Assembly: GCA_017433615.1 (NCBI GenBank)
Contig: JAFRGW010000026.1
Coordinates: forward strand, 1-45,948
Length of the DNA: 45,948 nt
From: Eubacterium sp.
GTDB lineage: Bacteria > Bacillota > Clostridia > Lachnospirales > Lachnospiraceae
Direction: 5' to 3'
The notes under the pieces are model-generated. The model saw nothing but the letters and a program-made list of their open reading frames with translations. It had not been told where the DNA came from and did no database searches. The position numbers were made by a program, and so were the translations under genes. Positions 7,496 through 13,855 of this stretch are shown here, piece after piece. How positions within the stretch are numbered: the first letter of the stretch is position 1; each line of letters starts with the position of its first letter.

Positions 7496-9032
7496 AATCC
7501 TTACCAGCTATTATAGCCCCTCCCACGATATCCAAAGTAATTATAATGTCTTTCTCAGGAGTTACAACTACCTCTTTCGTGTGCTCTGTGAGAAAGTCGA
7601 TCCTCTGTTTATCGAAATCCTGAGAGGATATCCAGTTATCAATTTCCGTATCAATGTTATCAATAACCGCCTGTATATCCTTGAGATCCTCATTCTCCTC
7701 AAGCGGTACAAACTTAGCCTGTATCCCGGCTATCTTTGCCTCCAGCTCAGCGAATTTTCTATCATAGATCTCACTGGGTATCTTACCCTCAACATACTTA
7801 TCTACCAGCCGCCCCTCCTCAGCCTTGAGCCGCTCCAGATCCTTAGCGTATTTCTCATAGTCACTATCAGCACTGAGAGCCCTCTGTAGCTCTTTGAGCC
7901 ACTCCAGCATTGACCGCTTTACTACTTCCCTGTGTACCTCTAACTGAGCCCCTATACCCTTGTAAATGAGCTCCAGCGTCTTTTGTGAGATAGAAGATCC
8001 TACACAAGCCTCTTTCCCCCGGCTATACTTCTGAGAGCAATACCAGCCGTAATAGCCGTTTGATTTATGCCGCCACAATGGAGCTCCACACCTTGAGCAA
8101 ATGAGCTTTCCCCCTAACGGATCTTTGCTCACGTTCCTCCCTTTTATCTTCTTTTTTCCCTTTTCATCAACCGCTACCAGCGTTTTAGCCGCAAGCCTTT
8201 TATTAACCTCCTCCCACTCCTCAGCCGTTACTACAGCCTCAAAAGCATCATCCAGCGTTACCCACTCCTCAGGAGGATTTTCTACAATGGTTTTACTATC
8301 GAAATCCCTGTGAAATCTGTTTACTACCAGCGTACCTTTGTAACGTGGATTTTTCAGTATCCGGGCTACACTATCAGCGCAAAACAAGCCGCCTCTCTGA
8401 TTTCTGTATCCCTGAGCGTTTATCTCATCCACTACTTTTCTGATACTGTCATACTTGAGGTAAAGCTGGTAAATGAGCTTTGTTACCTTTGCCTGTTCAT
8501 GGTCTACTTTCCACTCCCCGTTTTCAATGTAGTACCCATAACACATATTTGTACCCATTGCGGTTACATTTTCCCCATTCCTGACTTTCTCAATACGCCT
8601 CTGAGCTGAGTTACTTAATTTTTTGCTCAGATCCCGGCTAAACTCAGCCGCAAGTATTGCCTTGATACCCGTTATCAGTGCATCATCTGAGGGTTTAAAG
8701 AATTTCCCATCAAGGTAAAGATAAAGCTGTTTTCCATGCTTTATCAGCTTATCAATGAACATATACCAATCTCCCGGATTTCTCTGTAAACGATCCTGAG
8801 ATTTAGCTACTATAATATCAAACTTATCCTCCTCTAAGTCACTGAGTAGCCGCTGATATTCGGTTCTTTTGGCTACCTGAGTGCCGCTCTTGCCCTCATC
8901 AATGTACCCGTCTACCAGTTTCCACTTGTTTTCTGCTATGGTATCCTTACATTCCTGTATCTGTTTTGGTAAAGCCCTGAGCTGAGCCTCCTCCTGAGTG
9001 CTCACTCTTGCATAAAATACAGCCCGTTCCAT
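7452..9032 (-). CDS. Large serine recombinase (integrase of the element)
   Basis: 527 residues. The N-terminal catalytic domain has YARVSTQEE with the nucleophilic Ser, the Arg-rich VAKSQDRLQRNPGDW block and the LAAEFSRDLS region. A recombinase domain follows (GYRNQRGGLFCADSVARILKNPRY), then a zinc-ribbon (LICSRCGAPLWRHKSNG, WYCSQKYSRGKEACVG) and a long coiled coil (residues about 400-470). This order is typical of large serine integrases. The start at 9032 has a strong AGGAGGGAAACAGG leader. The last seven codons (SMQIANG) lie beyond the inferred crossover and are host LMW-PTP DNA read in another frame. In the excised circle the frame would instead run into the element's other end and gain about 20 different residues. 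It should catalyse attP x attB integration, and excision with a helper protein. Confidence 0.95.
   Translation of the reverse strand: MERAVFYARVSTQEEAQLRALPKQIQECKDTIAENKWKLVDGYIDEGKSGTQVAKRTEYQRLLSDLEEDKFDIIVAKSQDRLQRNPGDWYMFIDKLIKHGKQLYLYLDGKFFKPSDDALITGIKAILAAEFSRDLSKKLSNSAQRRIEKVRNGENVTAMGTNMCYGYYIENGEWKVDHEQAKVTKLIYQLYLKYDSIRKVVDEINAQGYRNQRGGLFCADSVARILKNPRYKGTLVVNRFHRDFDSKTIVENPPEEWVTLDDAFEAVVTAEEWEEVNKRLAAKTLVAVDEKGKKKIKGRNVSKDPLGGKLICSRCGAPLWRHKSNGYYGWYCSQKYSRGKEACVGSSISQKTLELIYKGIGAQLEVHREVVKRSMLEWLKELQRALSADSDYEKYAKDLERLKAEEGRLVDKYVEGKIPSEIYDRKFAELEAKIAGIQAKFVPLEENEDLKDIQAVIDNIDTEIDNWISSQDFDKQRIDFLTEHTKEVVVTPEKDIIITLDIVGGAIIAGKDFVLYVRESMQIANG
7476..7480 (-). other. Inferred attachment junction (left, recombinase side)
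   Basis: Coding strand GGGAA, shared with 14310-14314. Downstream of it the phosphatase reading resumes as GTATGCAGATCGCCAATG (VCRSPM). Upstream is recombinase coding sequence. The two-base crossover could be GG or AA inside this string; the sequence alone does not decide. Confidence 0.6.
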
Positions 9033-9164
9033 CCTGTTTCCCTCCTGTATATCCTGTGTTTCCTGTTTTCCTGAGTTACTCCTCACTACTGAGTTATAAC
9101 GAAAAATGATTGCATATTTTCGACAAAAGCCCTGTACTTTCCTTGTGCTTTCCATGTATCAGAG

Positions 9165-9518
9165 CTACATTACCCTACATTTTCCATTTCTTACCCGATA
9201 CAGCACTACCAGCTTGAGAAATCTCTTGCAATCCCTTATCACAGCCTGAGCCACCTCATAGCCTGAGCCCTCAGGATCTAACCGCCTCTCAGCTCTTTTC
9301 ACTGTATCCAGATATTCCTCATACCTCATTTTTGAGGGGCTATAGTGCCTTGTATCTGATTTCCACTCATTCCAGATCTTAACGATCATATCAGAGAGCC
9401 CTAACACTATCTTTCTATTCCAGTTATCAGAGCTCTCCTGAGCAAATACCCCTGTATCAGCTCTAAAAGCCCCGTAATAGCTTTCTGCCTTGTTTGCTAT
9501 GATTTCCTCACTAAACAC
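9165..9518 (-). CDS. Element protein of unknown function (117 aa)
   Basis: I do not recognise the family. The GTG start at 9518 follows AGGAGGCGGTTAAGA, a good ribosome binding site, and overlaps the end of the small upstream gene closely. The protein is soluble, mixed-charge and mostly helical: ANKAESYYGAFRADTGVFA, then IVLGLSDMIVKIWNEWKSD, then a helical C-terminal part (VIRDCKRFLKLVVLYRVRNGK) ending in basic residues. There is no signal peptide or cysteine motif. Its place directly before the integrase gene and its small basic-tailed form would fit a recombination directionality factor or other accessory protein, but this is position-based inference only. Confidence 0.6.
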   Translation of the reverse strand: MFSEEIIANKAESYYGAFRADTGVFAQESSDNWNRKIVLGLSDMIVKIWNEWKSDTRHYSPSKMRYEEYLDTVKRAERRLDPEGSGYEVAQAVIRDCKRFLKLVVLYRVRNGKCRVM

Positions 9519-9520
9519 TC

Positions 9521-9673
9521 TTAACCGCCTCCTGAGCCCTCTGTGAGCCTCTCACGGGCTTTCCTGTGATTTTCTATCTCTTGTATCCGATCCCTGAGCT
9601 CATCCGCTTTACATTCGATCTCATACAGATCCCCGGCTATCAATACCCGGTATACTACCAGCTCCTCACTCAT
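9521..9673 (-). CDS. Very small element protein (50 aa)
   Basis: The frame opens with ATG at 9673 (MSEELVVYRVLIAG), runs through a charged helical segment (ADELRDRIQEIENHRKARERL) and stops at 9521, three bases before the next start. It begins five bases after the resolvase stop (9678), with GAGGGCTGAGG just upstream. Tight packing between two genes, the same strand and the element's codon style support it as real. Function unknown. Confidence 0.55.
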   Translation of the reverse strand: MSEELVVYRVLIAGDLYEIECKADELRDRIQEIENHRKARERLTEGSGGG

Positions 9674-9677
9674 AACC

Positions 9678-10409
9678 TCAGCCCTCACTCTCTGGTAATT
9701 GGAGCTCTACACCCTGAGCCTCCAGATCCTCAAGCCTCAGCTCTGCCTTGTACTTGTAGTATGTATTTCTGGTAACTCCTACCAGCTTTATAACATCCAC
9801 ATCTTTGAGAGTACCGTTAAACTCTGCTGAGTATTCCCGGATCTTAGCTTTTACAGCTATGCTTTTCTTTGTGGTAATGTTTGCCCCGGTCTTTCTTCCT
9901 ACCTGTTTACCAGCCGCCTGAGCCCGTCTCACGCCCTCAGAGGTTCTCTTGTGTAGAAAGTCTACCTCATGCTGAGCTGTCTCAAATGCGGCTTTTATCT
10001 GGTTCTCAGCAAGGATCATTAAAACCTTGTTTGTAGCCTCAATGTAAACATCTGCTATCTCATTCCCTGTGAGGGCTATCTGTTCTGTCTGTTTGAATAC
10101 CTCAGTATTGAGCATACCCTCTTTGAGAAATACCAGATTTACCCCCCGGCTATACAGATCCTTGTAAACCTCAAAGCCCTCCTCAGCGTTACGGCTCATT
10201 CTGCTTACCTCATCGAATACCACGGTATCCCCGGCTTTGAGGCTTTTCTCCAGCTTTGCCCACTTCGGACGATCTAAAGTAGTTCCTGTGTATGCCTCCT
10301 CTATGATAACCGCCTCAGGGTATTTACTTTTGATATTGTCGATCTGTCTACCTATAACCTGTTTAGGAGTGCTTATCCTTGCATACCCGTAAACCTTTGC
10401 TTTTCTCAT
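9678..10409 (-). CDS. Serine recombinase of the resolvase/invertase type
   Basis: 243 residues. The N-terminal catalytic domain has YARISTPKQ with the nucleophilic Ser, and VVFDEVSRMSRNAEEG and VNLVFLKEGMLNTEVF around the active-site arginines. A connecting helix follows (IKAAFETAQHEVDFLHKRTSEGVRRAQAAGK), then a Hin-type helix-turn-helix tail (VDVIKLVGVTRNTYYKYKAEL). The length is longer than the roughly 190 residues of classic resolvases because of the C-terminal extension (ELRLEDLEAQGVELQLPESEG). It has its own strong promoter at 10464-10492. Two serine recombinases of different classes in one element is notable: this one could resolve dimers of a replicating circle, invert DNA, or act as a regulator. 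No paired inverted crossover sites were found. Confidence 0.92.
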   Translation of the reverse strand: MRKAKVYGYARISTPKQVIGRQIDNIKSKYPEAVIIEEAYTGTTLDRPKWAKLEKSLKAGDTVVFDEVSRMSRNAEEGFEVYKDLYSRGVNLVFLKEGMLNTEVFKQTEQIALTGNEIADVYIEATNKVLMILAENQIKAAFETAQHEVDFLHKRTSEGVRRAQAAGKQVGRKTGANITTKKSIAVKAKIREYSAEFNGTLKDVDVIKLVGVTRNTYYKYKAELRLEDLEAQGVELQLPESEG

Positions 10410-10463
10410 CCTCTGTATCTCCTCTCTGTATCAATATAAACGAACGAATAAACCCCTACCCAT

Positions 10464-10492
10464 AATATAGCCGCTTTTCCCCTCTCAGTCAA
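10464..10492 (-). promoter_or_regulatory. Sigma-A type promoter of the resolvase gene
   Basis: On the minus strand TTGACT (10487-10492) and TATATT (10464-10469) are separated by exactly 17 bp. The expected transcript starts near 10457, about 50 bp before the resolvase ATG at 10409. It would also cover the two small genes and possibly the integrase. Confidence 0.7.
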
Positions 10493-10545
10493 TCACTTTT
10501 GATACTATTTAAAAACAGGATTAAAACGATACTAAAGAGAGCAAA

Positions 10546-10569
10546 GAAAAAGAGGAGCTCTTGCCCCTC
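10546..10569 (-). terminator. Putative rho-independent terminator after the scaffold-like gene
   Basis: On the minus strand GAGGGGC and a GCTCCTC arm form a short stem, followed directly by TTTTTCTTT. It sits five bases after the stop of the gene at 10574 and before the resolvase promoter, separating two transcription units. Confidence 0.5.
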
Positions 10570-10573
10570 AATT

Positions 10574-11065
10574 TCATACTCTGTATTTTGCTCTCTCAAT
10601 ATCAGCGGCTTTTCTAACCTGTTTCCGAAACTCAGCCCAGATATCAATTACCCGATCTCTAAGAGCTCTATACCGGGCTTTATCATCCTCAATCTCTAAG
10701 AGATCATCACAGGGGATAAGCTCTCTCATTTTCCCCGGTATCTCAAGCTCTGAGATAATATCAATGAGATCCAGCCTGTTACCTCTGAGCCTTATCTGAT
10801 ACTCTTTCTCCGCAAGCTGAGCCGCCCGGATCTCTGCCGCCTTGCGTTTATCCTCCAGCTCTGCCTCCTGAGCCTCTTTGAGCTCCCTCTTGTGTTTCCG
10901 ATCCAGTTTCTTGAGTGCCTCTGTTACCCGTCTATCTGCCTCAGCCTCAAGCTCAGATCTGAGCTCAGCCTCAAGCCGCTGGTATCTCTCCTCCTCTGTC
11001 TCCTGAGCCTCAGCTCCTCCCGAATCTGTAGCTAAGAGCTCCTCCTCAATGCGTTCCTCATCCAT
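10574..11065 (-). CDS. Coiled-coil protein resembling phage scaffolding proteins (DUF4355-like)
   Basis: 163 residues, extremely rich in Glu, Lys, Arg and Ala. Residues about 20-100 are one long coiled coil (RYQRLEAELRSELEAEADRR, LDRKHKRELKEAQEAELED). A conserved-looking segment follows (AAQLAEKEYQIRLRGNRLDLIDIISELEIPGKMRELI), then a short helical tail. The pattern of a charged coiled coil followed by 'EKEYQIRLRxxRLDLIDIISE' resembles the DUF4355 scaffold family of phages that infect Firmicutes. I rate this as likeness, not proof. No capsid, portal or terminase gene is in the element. A second ATG three bases upstream (11068) is equally possible; the AGGAGGAGGG upstream serves either. Confidence 0.65.
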   Translation of the reverse strand: MDEERIEEELLATDSGGAEAQETEEERYQRLEAELRSELEAEADRRVTEALKKLDRKHKRELKEAQEAELEDKRKAAEIRAAQLAEKEYQIRLRGNRLDLIDIISELEIPGKMRELIPCDDLLEIEDDKARYRALRDRVIDIWAEFRKQVRKAADIERAKYRV

Positions 11066-11252
11066 CAATACAGCTCACCCTCCTCCTGTTTTCATTTCCT
11101 GAGCCTATGAAGCCCTTTCCCCGGCTCTCTCTCTTTTTCATGCAATCATTAAAGAAAATCTGTTTTTTCGTTTTGCTGAGCACTAAAGAGAGCACAAGCC
11201 CGGAAAAGAGCACCATGTAAAAATTGCATTTTTTGCCTCTTACTGCATAGCC

Positions 11253-11552
11253 TCAATCTGTAGTGATTTCCCGGATATATTCCCGGCTTTTGATAAACTC
11301 TCTGAAAGCCTCTATCTCCTCAGGATCTGAGAGCGTCAATCTGTTATGCTTCTCTCCCTCAAAGAAATCAAAGCTCTCTCTGATACCTTTTCTCTCCTCA
11401 AGAGCTACCCCTACCTGAGCCTTTTCATGTTTATCAGGAATACCGCTCTCTGAGTAGTATGTAGCCTCCTCTGAGTATACAGGCTTTTCTCCCATCACTG
11501 AGAGCCCCCGGATCTGTAAATAGGGTATTGCGGTTTGAAATATAGCTGTCAT
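11253..11552 (-). CDS. Element protein of unknown function (99 aa)
   Basis: The start ATG at 11552 overlaps the stop of the upstream gene by four bases (ATGA), with GATCTGAGG before it, so the two are translationally coupled. The protein is acidic and soluble: MTAIFQTAIPYLQIRGLSVM, a YSEEATYYSESG segment, and EERKGIRESFDFFEGEKHNRLTLSDPEEIEAF toward the C-terminus. No motif, signal peptide or membrane segment is visible. Its close coupling with the coiled-coil protein upstream suggests they work together. The 184 bp that follow are AT-rich with no gene. Confidence 0.6.
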   Translation of the reverse strand: MTAIFQTAIPYLQIRGLSVMGEKPVYSEEATYYSESGIPDKHEKAQVGVALEERKGIRESFDFFEGEKHNRLTLSDPEEIEAFREFIKSREYIREITTD

Positions 11553-12259
11553 TCCTCAGATCCCTCCTCAGATCCCTCCTCAGCTTTCTCCTCATGCTTT
11601 TTCTCTGCTATCCCCAGCTCATCCAGAATACCCGATTTTCTGAGATCCCTGAGCCGCTTTGCTCTCAGCTCCTCCTCAATGAGATCCTTGTTATCTTCAA
11701 TGAAAGCCTGTTTTGCTAAGAGAGTAGCGTTATACTCTGTTCTGCACCGGGCTACCTCATCCCTCAGCTCATCGAATTTCTGTTTTGCTTTTGCCTTTTT
11801 CTCATCATATCCTACATTTTCTGTCCCTACTGTTCCATATAAAAGATATGATTTTACATGGATATCAGCTCTTTCCTCTTTCTCCTCATCACTGAGGACT
11901 GAGAGAGCCGTTTTATTGAGGCTCTTGATATAGCTCTTTTTCTCTGCCTCAACAAAAGCCTCCAGCTCATCCTGAGCAACTGTGAGGACGTTCTGAGCCT
12001 TTCTCTGAGCCTGTACAATCTCAGTAATACCCAGATCCATATACTTAGCGGCTTTTCTCTTTTGCGGCTCAATATCACGCCCTGAGAGCGCATCCAGCCG
12101 CCCCAGCTTTTTACCTACCATATCCGCTACTTTTCTATTTATGGACTTTTCAGTACCGATCACCTCAGAATGAGCCTCAGCCCGTTCCTGAGCCGTTCCC
12201 CGGCTCTTATAGTAATTCTCCAGCTTTTCAGTTAAATTCTTTCTTACCTCTGTACTCAT
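11549..12259 (-). CDS. Element coiled-coil protein of unknown function (236 aa)
   Basis: Almost entirely charged helix (for example VRKNLTEKLENYYKSRGTA, VQAQRKAQNVLTVAQDELEA, AKAKQKFDELRDEVARCRTE), ending in the acidic repeat EEGSEEGSEE. Residues 110-150 (SVLSDEEKEERADIHVKSYLL) break the coil. No family recognised. The start is chosen at the ATG at 12259 (MSTEVRKN), with AGGAGGATAATGAGG upstream; an ATG at 12268 is the alternative. The preceding HTH gene ends at 12277, so spacing is close. Such proteins can be morphogenesis, scaffold or partition-like factors; the sequence does not decide. Confidence 0.6.
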   Translation of the reverse strand: MSTEVRKNLTEKLENYYKSRGTAQERAEAHSEVIGTEKSINRKVADMVGKKLGRLDALSGRDIEPQKRKAAKYMDLGITEIVQAQRKAQNVLTVAQDELEAFVEAEKKSYIKSLNKTALSVLSDEEKEERADIHVKSYLLYGTVGTENVGYDEKKAKAKQKFDELRDEVARCRTEYNATLLAKQAFIEDNKDLIEEELRAKRLRDLRKSGILDELGIAEKKHEEKAEEGSEEGSEE

Positions 12260-12276
12260 ATTCCTCATTATCCTCC

Positions 12277-12480
12277 TCAATTATGTAAGTATTGATGGTT
12301 CTTTGAATACCTTGCTACACTTGCAAGGGTAATCATCCTCAGCCGACCACTTTTCATATCTGGATTTTTAATATATACAGGATCTAACTCTTTCTCATGT
12401 ATGAGCTGTTTTATCCTGAGTTTACTTACTCCCAGCAGATCCATACACTCAGCCATTGTCAAAACTGTCTTTTCATTCAA
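12277..12480 (-). CDS. Small helix-turn-helix protein, excisionase/MerR-like
   Basis: 67 residues. TMAECMDLLGVSKLRIKQLIHEK is a winged-helix type HTH as in excisionases and MerR heads. It is followed by a basic strand region (DMKSGRLRMITLASVARYSK) that could form the wing. The start is a TTG at 12480 with GGAGGGTAAAAAT just upstream; no in-frame ATG fits. In small integrative elements such a protein often acts as excisionase or as a regulator of excision and replication genes. It lies between the replication protein gene and the coiled-coil genes. For a large serine recombinase the directionality factor can be unrelated in fold, so it is a candidate only. Confidence 0.7.
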   Translation of the reverse strand: MNEKTVLTMAECMDLLGVSKLRIKQLIHEKELDPVYIKNPDMKSGRLRMITLASVARYSKNHQYLHN

Positions 12481-12579
12481 ATTTTTACCCTCCTCTCACA
12501 GTGCTTAACAGTTAATATATATAATCTAATGGTCAATCATGTAACCGCCTCTAAAGCCGCATAAATAAAGGCTTTTCGG

Positions 12580-13014
12580 CTATTTTTCGACCGTTAAAAA
12601 CTCGCTCAACTCACAATCCTTACTTTGTTCTCTGACAAACTCAGATTGCCCCCTGATATACTCGTTTATGAAGTACCCAGCTCCCTTTGTTTCAATGGTT
12701 TTTCTCTTTGTTATCCCGAACCGCCGCCGCCTTGAATTTTTAGGAGGATTCCAATAGTTATTCAGCCACCGGGCTACAGTCTCACACGGATCAGCGTATA
12801 AGAAAACGTGAAAATGTGGGTATTTCTCCACAATCTTTTGATTGCTCTTACTAAAGCCTATGACTATGTAGTATCTCCAATCCTCTTGCTTTGCTCTCCA
12901 TCTGAGAGCGTCCAGAAGCCTCTTTATTGACTTCTCAGCATCATCCATGGTTATATCCTTGTTCTGCCTATTCAGAGTCAATATAACGCTTCTACAGCCC
13001 GTCCTACGCTCCAC
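12580..13014 (-). CDS. HUH-type rolling-circle replication initiator (Rep-like)
   Basis: About 144 residues. Motif 1 is probably SVILTLNR near the N-terminus. The HUH motif is YPHFHVFL with the metal-binding HxH. The tyrosine motif is GAGYFINEYIRG. The arrangement of these motifs is that of small single-strand nicking endonucleases that start rolling-circle replication. A basic stretch (PPKNSRRRRFGITKRK) between HUH and Tyr motifs may bind DNA. The start is uncertain: GTG at 13014 with GGAGGTGAGGAG upstream is preferred, but a GTG at 13029 is in frame. Directly upstream lie two hairpins (13046-13142), a plausible origin. Replication of an excised circle is the likely role; mobilisation relaxase activity is an alternative. 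Confidence 0.75.
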   Translation of the reverse strand: MERRTGCRSVILTLNRQNKDITMDDAEKSIKRLLDALRWRAKQEDWRYYIVIGFSKSNQKIVEKYPHFHVFLYADPCETVARWLNNYWNPPKNSRRRRFGITKRKTIETKGAGYFINEYIRGQSEFVREQSKDCELSEFLTVEK

Positions 13015-13045
13015 CTCCTCACCTCCCACACGATAGATAGAGAAA

Positions 13046-13081
13046 AGCCCCTGTATAGCTTAAATCGCTGATACAGGGGCT
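13046..13081 (-). terminator. Perfect 11-bp hairpin with T-run after the first element gene
   Basis: AGCCCCTGTAT (13046-13056) pairs with ATACAGGGGCT (13071-13081). On the minus strand the stem is followed by TTTTCTC, a good rho-independent terminator for the gene ending at 13134. Because it stands right before the Rep gene it could also be part of a double-strand origin. Confidence 0.7.
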
Positions 13082-13090
13082 ATAGTGTGC

Positions 13091-13142
13091 ATCTGGTAAA
13101 TGTGGTTATGCCAGACCACTAAGCGAAAGGAGGCTACCAGAT
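13091..13142. other. Nested inverted repeats, candidate replication or transfer origin
   Basis: Outer arms ATCTGGTA (13091-13098) and TACCAGAT (13135-13142) are perfect. An inner hairpin GTGGT (13102-13106) / ACCAC (13115-13119) shows TATGCCAG in the loop. Stacked hairpins next to an HUH initiator gene are the usual setting of a double-strand origin or oriT. No known nick-site consensus was recognised. Confidence 0.4.
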
Positions 13143-13490
13143 CCTCACTAATCGGTTTTCAATCGCATCCAGCATATTACAGAGTAGTGCTTTATCGGTA
13201 TCCGCTGAGCTATACACCATATCAATAGCATTGAATACAGGTATAATCTCCAGCTCTGCCCAATCCTCAGAGCCCTCATAAGGATACTCAGGCTCATTCT
13301 CTGAATGAAATCTATCCAGCCACCCCTCAAAAGAGTTGTCAAAAATATTCTGGATATCTTGCACATAGAGTCTCACGCCTCTGTCATGATTGACGCAAAT
13401 ATAAAAACTCTTTTCCCTACCATCAGCGATACACATAGAAAGTATTTCCTGTGTGTATACGCTATTGTCATCCTGTTTACTCCTGAACAT
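13134..13490 (-). CDS. Element protein of unknown function (118 aa), first gene of the main operon
   Basis: No family recognised. It is an acidic protein of mixed strand and helix character: FYICVNHDRGVRLYVQDIQNIF, then GWLDRFHSENEPEYPYEGSEDWAELE, then a helical C-terminus with MLDAIENRLV. The start ATG at 13490 has the leader AGGAGGGAAACAGG, the same 14 bases that precede the integrase ATG at 9032. It follows a consensus promoter (13601-13629) by about 110 bp and is closed by a hairpin terminator. Being first in the operon with a strong promoter, it may be a copy-control or anti-host function; this is only a guess from position. Confidence 0.65.
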   Translation of the reverse strand: MFRSKQDDNSVYTQEILSMCIADGREKSFYICVNHDRGVRLYVQDIQNIFDNSFEGWLDRFHSENEPEYPYEGSEDWAELEIIPVFNAIDMVYSSADTDKALLCNMLDAIENRLVRIW

Positions 13491-13600
13491 CCTGTTTCCC
13501 TCCTGTGTTCTATCCTGTGTTCTCCTGCCTTGAATTTCATCTTACCAGCTTACCTCTCAGCGGCTTTGTAGCTGTCTTTTACTGTATTCAAAGCTCTTTC

Positions 13601-13629
13601 ACTATACTTTGATATACTTAAATTGTCAA
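13601..13629 (-). promoter_or_regulatory. Consensus sigma-A promoter of the main element operon
   Basis: Minus strand TTGACA (13624-13629), 17 bp, TATAGT (13601-13606). It points at the gene starting at 13490 and, with read-through, at the Rep and downstream genes. The 100-bp leader holds several CCTGT repeats. Confidence 0.8.
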
Positions 13630-13645
13630 CAGTTCCACGCAAAAT

Positions 13646-13690
13646 AAAAGATATTGTCAGAAACCTATATAACATCTTTTAAAAGATATT
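13646..13690. repeat. AAAAGAT/ATCTTTT inverted repeats upstream of the element promoter
   Basis: AAAAGATAT occurs twice and ATCTTTT once within 45 bp; the central part is the 14-bp palindrome ATCTTTTAAAAGAT. It lies just upstream of the -35 box at 13624-13629. This could be an operator or iteron cluster for a regulator encoded by the element. Confidence 0.45.
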
Positions 13691-13743
13691 ATACAAATTT
13701 TCAAAAGAATCTTTTTCCTACCCCCTCCTCAGGGCAAAATAAA

Positions 13744-13771
13744 AGAGCGGCTCTTTTTACAGAGTCGCTCT
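13744..13771 (-). terminator. Rho-independent terminator of the hybrid phosphatase gene
   Basis: AGAGCGGCTCT (13744-13754) pairs with AGAGTCGCTCT (13761-13771) with one G-T wobble. On the minus strand it is followed by TTTTATTTT. It is placed 85 bp after the phosphatase stop and would insulate the element operon from it. The rest of 13491-13855 holds the promoter and the AAAAGAT repeats. Confidence 0.75.
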
Positions 13772-13855
13772 GAGCTCTTGAAACTCACTGAGGAAATAGT
13801 GAGCTGTAGCTGGTAGATCCAGCCGCCTATACTTTACCATTTACCCCGGCTTTAT

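Noticed and set aside
12277-12480. Firm call as the recombination directionality factor
   Set aside because: The HTH fits an excisionase, but directionality factors of large serine recombinases are diverse and three other small genes are candidates.
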